Shown: positions 1-6,704 of the stretch, piece after piece
How positions within the stretch are numbered: the stretch's first letter is position 1
Layout: the number at the start of each line of letters is the position of its first letter
DNA from: CAKZRD01 sp038886595
GTDB taxonomy: Archaea > Nanobdellota > Nanobdellia > Pacearchaeales > GW2011-AR1
Length of the DNA: 10,263 bases
Direction: 5' to 3'
NCBI GenBank assembly: GCA_038886595.1
Contig: JAWALV010000017.1
Location: 1-10,263 of the forward strand
The notes under the pieces: generated by a model
Seen by the model: the letters and a program-made list of their open reading frames with translations, nothing else
Database searches by the model: none
Told to the model about the DNA's origin: nothing
Made by a program: the position numbers and the translations under genes

Positions 1-29
1 CAAGATTTGTTAATTTTTTTAAAAGTTTG

Positions 30-1202
30 TTAATCTTCAATATCTTTTCTTTTGCTTAAAAAAATTTTACAATCTTCTGTGAAATATATTTTTTCCATTA
101 TTTCTTTATCTAATTCATTATTATTTGCAGATGAATTAAATTTTGAATAATTTATAGTAGAATATTTATCCCAAAGGTTTTTCTTTTTCAATAACGCAAT
201 TATTTCATCCTTATCTTCTGGAAGAATAGTCTTTTTATAATTTTTTAAAGAAGCTTTTGTTTTACTTCCATAAATTACATCTACTTCTTTTTGCTTAGCA
301 AACAATATTAATTCTTTTTTTAATTTTTCTTCTTGTTCTTCTAATTCAGTTCTTTTTCTTCTTATTTCTGCAATCTTATCAACTATTTTTAAACCATCAT
401 CTTCTTTAAATTTATCAAATTTTTCTTTAATTTCAAGCTCAACCATATGTTTAAACGAAGGGCAAATTTTTCTATATTCACAATAATTACACAATGGCCC
501 TGGTTTTGTGGGAAATTCTTTTTCATTTTCTATTTTTTTTATTATTTCTATAACTTCTTGTTGCAATTTTTTTAATTGATCTTCATTTCTTTCTGAGATA
601 ACATCTTTATTAAAAGCTAACATATGCCAAACAAGTTTTATAGATTTAGCGTCTTTAAATTTATCTTTAACCCATATAGAGTACATTGCTAATTGTCTAT
701 CAGAATCTGCTTCTTCTTGAAACTTCATCTTAGAATTTGTTTTATAATCGCAAATATAATAATTTCCTTTAGAATCATATGCTAATTTATCAATTCTTAC
801 ATGCCATTTATTGCCATCAGGCAAAATTAATTTATCTTTGGTTTCTATCCCTAAAATCGTTAATTGATTAAAAGGATAAAATCTGTCATAATAGTCTGAA
901 ATAAATCTTTCGCCCATTTTTCTATAATTTTCAGAAGAAAATTCTTCTTTAACAATTTTTATATCTTCACTAAATTCTTCCTTCCAAATTTTATTATAGA
1001 AATCTAAAAGTTCTTCCTTCGTATTTATTTTTTGAAATTGTTTCTCACGATAAAGTTTTTCTAATGTTCTATGAACTAAATCTCCCATAAATGCTTCAAT
1101 TGTTGTCTCTATTTCTGGTTCTATTTTATCTATATATTGGAATTTGTACTTTTTTGGGCATTGTTCAAAACAAGAAACTTTTGAATGCGAGTATTCTCCC
1201 AT
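30..1202 (-). CDS. PD-(D/E)XK nuclease, Cas4/RecB/AddB-like with probable 4Fe-4S cluster
   Basis: A 390-residue predicted DNA exonuclease or repair nuclease. Visible core motifs, in order: an N-terminal 'SCFEQCPKKYKFQY' stretch with Cys15 (and Cys11); His44 in 'GDLVHRTLEKLY'; Asp138 in 'VRIDKL'; the D-X-K motif Asp152-Tyr-Lys154; the QxxxY motif Gln170/Tyr174; and a Cys cluster Cys238, Cys241, Cys247. One N-terminal Cys plus three C-terminal Cys flanking the nuclease fold is the Fe-S arrangement known from Cas4 and AddB. Residues about 255-390 form an extra highly charged, helical C-terminal part with a likely coiled coil (about 270-305), so the protein is about twice the length of a typical Cas4. 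No helicase, cas gene or CRISPR array is visible nearby. A TATA-like box lies about 24 bases before the ATG. The family call is firm; the biological role (repair, recombination, mobile element) is not determined. Confidence 0.85.
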   Translation of the reverse strand: MGEYSHSKVSCFEQCPKKYKFQYIDKIEPEIETTIEAFMGDLVHRTLEKLYREKQFQKINTKEELLDFYNKIWKEEFSEDIKIVKEEFSSENYRKMGERFISDYYDRFYPFNQLTILGIETKDKLILPDGNKWHVRIDKLAYDSKGNYYICDYKTNSKMKFQEEADSDRQLAMYSIWVKDKFKDAKSIKLVWHMLAFNKDVISERNEDQLKKLQQEVIEIIKKIENEKEFPTKPGPLCNYCEYRKICPSFKHMVELEIKEKFDKFKEDDGLKIVDKIAEIRRKRTELEEQEEKLKKELILFAKQKEVDVIYGSKTKASLKNYKKTILPEDKDEIIALLKKKNLWDKYSTINYSKFNSSANNNELDKEIMEKIYFTEDCKIFLSKRKDIED

Positions 1203-1231
1203 AAAAAAGATATAATAAAAAACTTTAAAAA
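1203..1231 (-). terminator. Possible oligo-T transcription terminator after the 95-residue gene
   Basis: The minus-strand transcript of this 31-base gap carries three T tracts (T5, T6, T6) directly after the stop codon of the 95-residue gene. Archaeal RNA polymerase terminates at runs of T without needing a hairpin. No hairpin is visible. The tract overlaps the putative nuclease promoter, so it could be background AT richness. Confidence 0.3.
1222..1231 (-). promoter_or_regulatory. TATA-like box upstream of the nuclease gene
   Basis: The minus strand reads TTTTTAAAGT, centred about 24-25 bases before the nuclease ATG at 1200-1202. It sits directly after the stop codon of the upstream 95-residue gene. 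The distance again fits leaderless initiation. Confidence 0.4.
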
Positions 1232-1233
1232 TC

Positions 1234-1521
1234 TTACATAGGTATTAACTTATTATCATAATCATATCTACAACATTCTGGAATTTTTTCTCTTTCTACA
1301 GGAACAAATCTTACATTTTTATCGTACTTCCAATAAATTTCATCAGCAGCCATTAATAAATAAAAAGCTTTGAAAAACATTATTTCTTCTATAGATAGTC
1401 TTGTTTTATATTTTTCCTTAAAATAGGAAGAATAATCTATTAACCATTCTGTCAATTCTTTTTCATCAAAAGATATTTTTCTTATCCTCAAACCATAATA
1501 AATTTCTTCTAAGTTATTCAT
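1234..1521 (-). CDS. Hypothetical protein of 95 residues
   Basis: I do not recognise this protein. It is short, rich in aromatic residues (Tyr, Phe, Trp) and charged residues, and looks mainly helical through residue 68, with an acidic/aromatic 'AADEIYWKYD' segment at 58-67 and a Cys83-Cys84 pair near the end. There is no signal peptide, transmembrane helix or zinc-finger spacing. The reading frame is supported by its position between two real genes on the same strand with short gaps, by coding-like composition, and by a TATA-like box 27 bases before the ATG. It may be co-transcribed with the nuclease 31 bases downstream, or both may have their own promoters. No functional claim can be made. 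Confidence 0.6.
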   Translation of the reverse strand: MNNLEEIYYGLRIRKISFDEKELTEWLIDYSSYFKEKYKTRLSIEEIMFFKAFYLLMAADEIYWKYDKNVRFVPVEREKIPECCRYDYDNKLIPM

Positions 1522-1543
1522 TAAATATAAATAATACTTATCT

Positions 1544-1552
1544 TTTTAAATA
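1544..1552 (-). promoter_or_regulatory. TATA-like box upstream of the 95-residue gene
   Basis: The minus strand reads TATTTAAAA, centred 27 bases before the ATG at 1519-1521, in the 54-base gap after rps7. The spacing fits a leaderless transcript. No oligo-T terminator separates it from rps7, so readthrough is also possible. Confidence 0.45.
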
Positions 1553-1575
1553 TGATTGGTTTCAGAAATAATCTT

Positions 1576-2169
1576 TTATCTCGCTGCATCAGCTTGTTTT
1601 TCTAAATCATTCTTTTTTTGAATAGCGTAGCTTTCACCAGAATTTTCAGCTGCTGCTATAATTTCTTTCGCAAGAGCTTCTACCATTGTCATCTTTTTTC
1701 CGAATGCTTTATCATAAGCTCCATTAACAATAAACCTCAAAGCTAAACTCAATCTTCTTCTAGGAGATATATCTACTGCTTTAGGATATCTTGCTCCCCC
1801 ATATTCTATCGATGTAACTTCATCTCTAGGTGCAACATTTTCTATTGCTCTGACTAAAACTTCTATAGGATTTTTTTTAGTTTTTTCTTCTATTATCTTA
1901 AAAGATTCTAGTACTATTCTTGTGTTTTTAGAAAATTTTCCACTCTGCCAGCTTGTTATTATTCTATGTTTTTTTCCTCTTGAGCCTGGCACTTGCAATA
2001 AATTGATTAATCTTTCTATAACATTAACTTTTGATTTAGAAGGATCAAATTTTATTCTACCATGAGATTTTAAAACTGCTTTTGGTTTAAGATTTATAAC
2101 TTTCTTTAAACCAAAGTCTTTAACTTCTATTCCCTCACAATCATAAATACCAAAAATTTTTAATTTCAT
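1576..2169 (-). CDS. rps7: 30S ribosomal protein uS7 (S7)
   Basis: A 197-residue archaeal-type uS7, a primary binder of the 16S rRNA 3' major domain that organises the head of the small subunit near the E site. Recognisable stretches are 'NVIERLINLLQVPG' and 'KNPIEVLVRAIENVAPRDEV' in the core helices, 'EYGGARYPKAVDISPRRR', 'LALRFIVNGAYDKAF', and the C-terminal 'SYAIQKKNDLEKQA' tail typical of archaea. Length is normal for the archaeal family. Its ATG overlaps the TGA of rps12 (ATGA), so the two are probably translationally coupled. The base stretch before the ATG contains AGGT, the only weak Shine-Dalgarno match in the locus, though it is also rps12 coding sequence. No clear oligo-T terminator follows the stop codon. 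Confidence 0.97.
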   Translation of the reverse strand: MKLKIFGIYDCEGIEVKDFGLKKVINLKPKAVLKSHGRIKFDPSKSKVNVIERLINLLQVPGSRGKKHRIITSWQSGKFSKNTRIVLESFKIIEEKTKKNPIEVLVRAIENVAPRDEVTSIEYGGARYPKAVDISPRRRLSLALRFIVNGAYDKAFGKKMTMVEALAKEIIAAAENSGESYAIQKKNDLEKQADAAR

Positions 2170-2582
2170 CTTCTACCTTTTTCTATTTTTCCTTTCCAAA
2201 GCAATTTTAGTGGTTGGTCATTTACTTTTATAACTTGAAATCTTATACCAGATAAATCTCCTTTTGTTTTTCCTTGTTTTCCTCCGATTTTTTCTATTAT
2301 TACTTCATCATGTTCATCAATAAATTTTTGAGCAAGATTGCCTGGAATAAATGCTCCTACAACGTGGCCTGTCTTTTTTAATTGCACTCTACAGCATTTT
2401 CTCATAGCAGAGTTTGGCTGTTTTGCCTCTAATTGAAATTTAGAAACTACAATCCCTCTAGCTTGAGAACTTCCTTTTAGAGGATCGCTTTTCAATCTAA
2501 GTTTTTTTTGTCTGAAAGATTTCTGATTATTTAAAAACTTTTTTCTTTTTTTTTCTATTTTTCTTGCATTAATAAGACCCAT
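2166..2582 (-). CDS. rps12: 30S ribosomal protein uS12 (S12)
   Basis: A 138-residue archaeal uS12, which sits at the decoding centre on the subunit interface. The archaeal/eukaryotic signature 'KQPNSAMRKC' is present (residues 54-63), followed by 'RVQLKKTGHVVGAFIPG', 'FIDEHDEVIIEKIGGKQGK' and a terminal basic 'KGKIEKGRR'. Asp109, equivalent to bacterial Asp88 near the decoding centre, is kept. The next conserved motif, normally GD(I/L)PGV, reads GDLSGI with Ser111 in place of the conserved Pro. The usual PGDGA-type turn reads PGNLA. The gene starts 34 bases after nusA, with a TATA-like box in the gap, so it probably begins its own transcript as well as being reached by readthrough. Confidence 0.97.
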   Translation of the reverse strand: MGLINARKIEKKRKKFLNNQKSFRQKKLRLKSDPLKGSSQARGIVVSKFQLEAKQPNSAMRKCCRVQLKKTGHVVGAFIPGNLAQKFIDEHDEVIIEKIGGKQGKTKGDLSGIRFQVIKVNDQPLKLLWKGKIEKGRR

Positions 2583-2601
2583 AATAGTTTTGTTTTTCTT
2601 T

Positions 2602-2611
2602 TATTTAAAAA
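2602..2611 (-). promoter_or_regulatory. TATA-like box for rps12-rps7
   Basis: The minus strand reads TTTTTAAATA in the 34-base gap between nusA and rps12, centred about 24-25 bases before the rps12 ATG, with an A-rich stretch upstream that could act as BRE. It suggests that rps12-rps7 can be transcribed separately from the polymerase genes as a leaderless mRNA. This is the only gap of more than 2 bases between rpoH and rps7. Confidence 0.5.
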
Positions 2612-2616
2612 GTTTT

Positions 2617-3039
2617 TTATTTTACGAAGTTTATCTTTTCTATACCAAACATCGGCCCCAAAACAGAAACCATCTCTTTTTCTTTTTTTCTATCTCTTCC
2701 AATAAGTATCGCTCTCTGTTCAATTCCTGCTTTTATTTCTATTTCTTTTTCTTTTATTTCTATTTCTTCTATTTTAACAGGTTTTATCATTTCTTTAATA
2801 AATTTTATTTTTTCCTTATTGTTTCTTGGTTCTATAAGTATCCTTACTTTTTTTTTCAAAGCCCTGCTTAGTTTTTTAATATTGTTTGCTTTTTCTCCAA
2901 TTGTCTTAAGAAAATCTTTTCTTTCTACAACAAAGAATAAAGTTCTATTGTAAAAAAAAGAATTTTTAGCTCTTACTTTTGCAATTTTTTCTAAAAGATT
3001 TATGTATCTTATAATATTTAAATCAAATTTAATTTCCAT
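2617..3039 (-). CDS. nusA: Archaeal NusA-like transcription factor (two KH domains)
   Basis: A 140-residue protein in the standard archaeal nusA position between rpl30e and rps12. Archaeal NusA consists of only two KH RNA-binding domains and lacks the N-terminal polymerase-binding and S1 domains of bacterial NusA. KH1 covers roughly residues 30-72, with 'IGEKANNIKKLSRALKKKV'; KH2 covers roughly 86-140, with 'ILIGRDRKKEKEM' and the typical closing 'FGIEKINF'. The GXXG loop of each domain has lost its final Gly (GEKA at 48-51, GRDR at 114-117), which is unusual for RNA-binding KH folds. The start lies 1 base after the stop of the eL30-like gene and there is no Shine-Dalgarno. Assignment rests on KH-like pattern plus gene order. 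Confidence 0.85.
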   Translation of the reverse strand: MEIKFDLNIIRYINLLEKIAKVRAKNSFFYNRTLFFVVERKDFLKTIGEKANNIKKLSRALKKKVRILIEPRNNKEKIKFIKEMIKPVKIEEIEIKEKEIEIKAGIEQRAILIGRDRKKEKEMVSVLGPMFGIEKINFVK

Positions 3040-3040
3040 A

Positions 3041-3283
3041 TTATTCTAATAAATAAACTTCTGATTGAAAGTTTAATCCAAGTTCTTTCGCCACCTCTTC
3101 TTTTTTCTTTGTAAATTCGAAATTTATCCCATTTTCTTTTAATTTTTTTATTGTTTCTTCTCTCGCATCTTTCGAAACAAAAATTTTAACTTTTTTTTTC
3201 TTTTTATATTTTTTCAAAGTTTCTCTTATTCCAAAAAAAGCCTTTCCTTCTAAATATTTTTCTTTTATTTCTTTTATGCTCAT
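3041..3283 (-). CDS. rpl30e: Ribosomal protein eL30 / L7Ae-family protein, short and divergent
   Basis: An 80-residue, very Lys-rich protein in the position held by rpl30e in archaeal RNA polymerase operons. The L7Ae/L30e-type pattern is recognisable: 'FFGIRETLKKYKK' resembles the N-terminal RNA-binding helix of the family, 'VKIFVSKDAREE' matches the central strand and following helix, and 'AKELGLNFQSEVYLL' matches the late ELG-containing helix and final strand. It is about 20 residues shorter than a typical archaeal eL30 (near 100), and the last strand is abbreviated. It lies 1 base from both rpoA and nusA, so it is surely co-translated with them. It could be a ribosomal eL30 or another kink-turn-binding L7Ae relative; gene order favours eL30. 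Confidence 0.75.
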   Translation of the reverse strand: MSIKEIKEKYLEGKAFFGIRETLKKYKKKKKVKIFVSKDAREETIKKLKENGINFEFTKKKEEVAKELGLNFQSEVYLLE

Positions 3284-3284
3284 A

Positions 3285-6200
3285 TTAATTTTTTGAGAGT
3301 TTTCCGCTAACTTTAACTAATAAACCTGGCAATCCTGTACCTATTGGTACTGTTTGATTTAACATTATATTTTCAATTACAGAAGATAAAACATCTTTTT
3401 TACCAGTTTTAGTAGCATTAATAAAGTGTTTATCAGGTGTTTCGAAACAAGCTCTTGCCAATATTGAGCTCTTGTCAGATATTATTCCTATTCTTGTTAC
3501 TCCTTTTACAACACCAGAATAAGTCATAGCATCAGCTACTAATGATAAGTGCCTTCTATCTATGTATAATCCTTGTGAAACAAGAACTTTTGAAATTTCT
3601 TCTATAATAGCTCTTCTAGCAGCTTCTATTCCTAAAACTTCTGCTATTTCATGAAGATTGTTTGTGAAAACCTTGTCTTTATTTATTCCTTTTATTTTTA
3701 GAACTTCTTTAAGATTAGATCCAAAAGTTAAAATAACGTAATCTTTATCTCTTTTTACTAACAAAACTTGTTTTATTCTTTCTATACCAGAGATTTTTAT
3801 CTTTTTTATTCTTTCTTTTAATTTATATAAATCTTTGAAGCTAGTTTTTTCGTCAGTTATTATTGAAATAGAATCTTTCTTTTCCTTTAAATTTATTCCT
3901 TTTTCCTTAATAACCCCTTTTATTTTCTCTATATCTAGGCCAACTCTTTTAATAGCTTCTGTATTTAAATTTACTTCAAGAGTTTTTGAAGCAAAATCAA
4001 TACTTATCTCAGAGATTATCTCTTCAAATCTTAATTCTTTTAATTTTTCAGCTATTTTTTTTGCTTCTTTTTCATTATTATGTTCTGAATCTAAATAAAT
4101 TTCCATTGTTGGTGTCGAAGGTTCTTTTCTTGCATCTAAAATTTCAATTAAACGAGGTAAACCTTGTGTAACTTGCATTTCAGCTACTCCCGCAGAATGG
4201 AAAACATTTAATACCATCTGTGTAGAGCTTTCGCCGAATGATTGTGATGTTACAACTCCTATTGCTTCTCCAGGCGTTATCATTTCTTTTTTGTGGAGAA
4301 GTGAAACATCGAAGCCATCTCCTCCAAAAGCAAATTGAACAATATTTTCTGATGCATCTCTTATAGTGTTATCATATTCTACTACTAGGTCTTGCAAGGC
4401 CGAGACAAGTCTTCTATATAAATATCCTGATTTAGGTGTTCTTAATGCAGTGTCCATCATAGCATCTCTTCCTGTTATAGCCCCAAAAAAGAATTCATCA
4501 GGTCTTAGCCCTTCTATAAAAGAACTTTCTATAAATCCGTTTGCTCTTGGACTTAAATCTCCTTTTTTATAAAAGCTTAAGGATCTATCTTTATAACCAA
4601 AGTTAATTCTTTTTCCGTTTAAAACTTGTTGCCCAACTAAACAAGATAATTGTGTTATGTTTAATATATTTCCTCTAGCTCCAGAACTAATCATTTTGTT
4701 TGCCAAGTTATCTTTTGGGAATTTTTCTTTTACAAATTTTCCTACATCACTTCTCACAGAATTTAAAACTTGCAGTAATTTTATTTCTCTTGTTTCTTCT
4801 AATGTTTTACTTGGCAATCTTTCCAATGTTCCATTTTGATATTGTTCTATTATTTCGCTTATTTTTTTATTAGCTTTTTCTATAATTTGTCTTGTTTCTT
4901 TTTTTATTTCTTCATTAACTAATAAATCGTGTAATGAAATAGTAAATCCTTTATGGGATAAGAAATTAGCACCTATTTTATATATTTTTTCTATTAAACT
5001 TAAAACCTCTTTTCTGTCGAGTTGACAATCTAATTCTTTTATTATTTCACCTTCTTCTGAAGTTAAATTTTTTGTATTTTTAAAATCAGATTTTAACTTT
5101 ACATTTTCTGGTATAATTTTTTTTAGTAATTCTTCTCCTTCTATATCTTTTTTTATTTTCAAACTTTCTTTTGTTGCATTATAAAAAAATTGCATTGCCT
5201 CTACAAAGGTTAATTTTTTTCTTGATAAGATATAATTTCCTAGAATTGCGTCATCGTTACAACCTATTAGATTAGTATTATTTTTAGGAGACATTATTGA
5301 ATTTTCCACTGCTAAAAGATATTTTGCTTCTGCTCTTGCTTCTTCTGTTTGCGGTCCGTGGATGTTCATTTCGTCACCATCAAAATCTGCATTATATGGA
5401 GGACAAACAGCAGGATGTAATCTAAAAGTTCTTCCAGGTAAAATTTTTACATAATGAGCCATTATAGAAACTCTATGTAAGGAAGGATGTCTATTAAATA
5501 AAACAATATCTCCGTCCATTAATGTTCTGTCTATAGAATAACCTATTTCTATTTCTTTTGCCAAATCTTCTCTTAATTCATCAATTACTTTTTTCTTTTT
5601 TCCATCAGGTCTTATAATATTTATTATTTTAGGATATCTTTCTTTAGATAAAATAAGGTCCTTTATCCTTTCTATATTGTATCTATTAACTTTTTCATTC
5701 ACGGTTATTATTTTTGCAACATCAGGCGGAACTCCTATTTCATTTATTTTTATATTGGGATCTGGAGAAATTGCAGTTCTTGCAGAAAAATTAACTCTTT
5801 TTCCTGCCAAATTTTTTCTGATTCTTCCTTCTTTTCCTTTTATTCTTTCTGTTATTGTTTTTAAAGGTTGGCCACTTCTATGTCTTGCAGGAGGAATTCT
5901 TTCTATTGAATTATCAAAGAAAGTTGTTACATGATATTGTAATAAATCCCATAAATCTTCAATTATTACTTCTGTTGCTCCTGCATTTAAGTTTTCCCAT
6001 AGTCTTTGATTTGTTCTTATTATATCTGATAATTTGTGAGTAATATCATCTTCGCTTCTTTCTCCTGTTTCTAAAGTTATAGAGGGTCTAACAGTTACTG
6101 GTGGAACCAGAAGATAGTTTAAAATAGCCCACTCTGGTCTAAAAACTTCTGGATTAAAACCAAGTATTTTTAAAGAAGCATTATCTATTTTTGATAATCT

Positions 6201-6704
6201 CTCCATAATTTCATTATTATTTATTCTTTTTTTTCCTTGGAAGAAAAAAGAAGGTTTTTCAAATTTTATTTCGTCTTCTTTTTCAAAACCACAATGAGGA
6301 CATTTTTTTGTATTTTTTGCCTTTTTCAATCTTTCTTTAAAATTTTTTATTTTTTTTGCTTCTTCTTCATTCAATAAAACTTTTCCACAAGCACTACAAC
6401 AACTTTTTAATAAATTATCTATTATATTTATGTATTTTATATGAATTACTGGTCTTGCTAATTCTATATAGCCAAAATAACCAGGACAATCGTGAAGACC
6501 TTTTCCATCAGTTCTACATTTTAAACCAGGGTCTATAACTCCCATTTTCAGATCCATTAAACCGCCATCAACAGGATAACCATCAACATCGTAAAGTTCA
6601 GGAGTTACAATTTTTACTACTGCTATTTTTTTTATTTCTTCTGGGCTAATCAAATGAAAACTTAGGGATTTTATTTGTTTTTTTATTATTTTATCTTCTT
6701 TCAT
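3285..6704 (-). CDS. rpoA: DNA-directed RNA polymerase subunit A, unsplit (A'+A'')
   Basis: The 1139-residue largest subunit, carrying the catalytic metal site. Most archaea split it into rpoA1 and rpoA2; here it is one chain. N-terminal 'SPEEIKKIAVVKIVTPELYD' is archaeal. The first zinc site keeps Cys63 and Cys73 but has Asp66 and Tyr76 at the other ligand positions; the second (Cys103, Cys106, Cys135, Cys138) is intact. The catalytic NADFDGD is at 438-444, and the NTP-contacting 'TFRLHP' and 'GKRI' motifs are present. The bridge helix is at about 738-770 with altered hinge (Thr744, Ala748). The A'' part begins at PGEAIG (811-816), only about 11 residues after the A' motif FGGDGFD. Trigger-loop Gln829, Leu832, Asn833 and His836 are kept. 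'EVLGIEAARRAIIEEI' near the C-terminus is typical archaeal A''. The ATG overlaps the rpoB TGA. Confidence 0.98.
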   Translation of the reverse strand: MKEDKIIKKQIKSLSFHLISPEEIKKIAVVKIVTPELYDVDGYPVDGGLMDLKMGVIDPGLKCRTDGKGLHDCPGYFGYIELARPVIHIKYINIIDNLLKSCCSACGKVLLNEEEAKKIKNFKERLKKAKNTKKCPHCGFEKEDEIKFEKPSFFFQGKKRINNNEIMERLSKIDNASLKILGFNPEVFRPEWAILNYLLVPPVTVRPSITLETGERSEDDITHKLSDIIRTNQRLWENLNAGATEVIIEDLWDLLQYHVTTFFDNSIERIPPARHRSGQPLKTITERIKGKEGRIRKNLAGKRVNFSARTAISPDPNIKINEIGVPPDVAKIITVNEKVNRYNIERIKDLILSKERYPKIINIIRPDGKKKKVIDELREDLAKEIEIGYSIDRTLMDGDIVLFNRHPSLHRVSIMAHYVKILPGRTFRLHPAVCPPYNADFDGDEMNIHGPQTEEARAEAKYLLAVENSIMSPKNNTNLIGCNDDAILGNYILSRKKLTFVEAMQFFYNATKESLKIKKDIEGEELLKKIIPENVKLKSDFKNTKNLTSEEGEIIKELDCQLDRKEVLSLIEKIYKIGANFLSHKGFTISLHDLLVNEEIKKETRQIIEKANKKISEIIEQYQNGTLERLPSKTLEETREIKLLQVLNSVRSDVGKFVKEKFPKDNLANKMISSGARGNILNITQLSCLVGQQVLNGKRINFGYKDRSLSFYKKGDLSPRANGFIESSFIEGLRPDEFFFGAITGRDAMMDTALRTPKSGYLYRRLVSALQDLVVEYDNTIRDASENIVQFAFGGDGFDVSLLHKKEMITPGEAIGVVTSQSFGESSTQMVLNVFHSAGVAEMQVTQGLPRLIEILDARKEPSTPTMEIYLDSEHNNEKEAKKIAEKLKELRFEEIISEISIDFASKTLEVNLNTEAIKRVGLDIEKIKGVIKEKGINLKEKKDSISIITDEKTSFKDLYKLKERIKKIKISGIERIKQVLLVKRDKDYVILTFGSNLKEVLKIKGINKDKVFTNNLHEIAEVLGIEAARRAIIEEISKVLVSQGLYIDRRHLSLVADAMTYSGVVKGVTRIGIISDKSSILARACFETPDKHFINATKTGKKDVLSSVIENIMLNQTVPIGTGLPGLLVKVSGKLSKN

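Noticed and set aside
6..34. Direct repeat TTTGTTAAT at 6-14 and 27-35
   Set aside because: Two short copies in AT-rich DNA after the nuclease stop; no spacer regularity or further copies, so not a CRISPR or attachment site.
30..1202. Cas4 and a CRISPR locus
   Set aside because: The nuclease motifs fit the wider Cas4/AddB/RecB family, but the protein is about twice the size of Cas4 and no repeats or cas genes are in the window.
2590..2871. Plus-strand open frame rich in Phe and Tyr, opposite nusA
   Set aside because: It is antisense to a gene with recognisable KH domains, and its Phe/Tyr composition simply mirrors Lys/Glu codons on the other strand.
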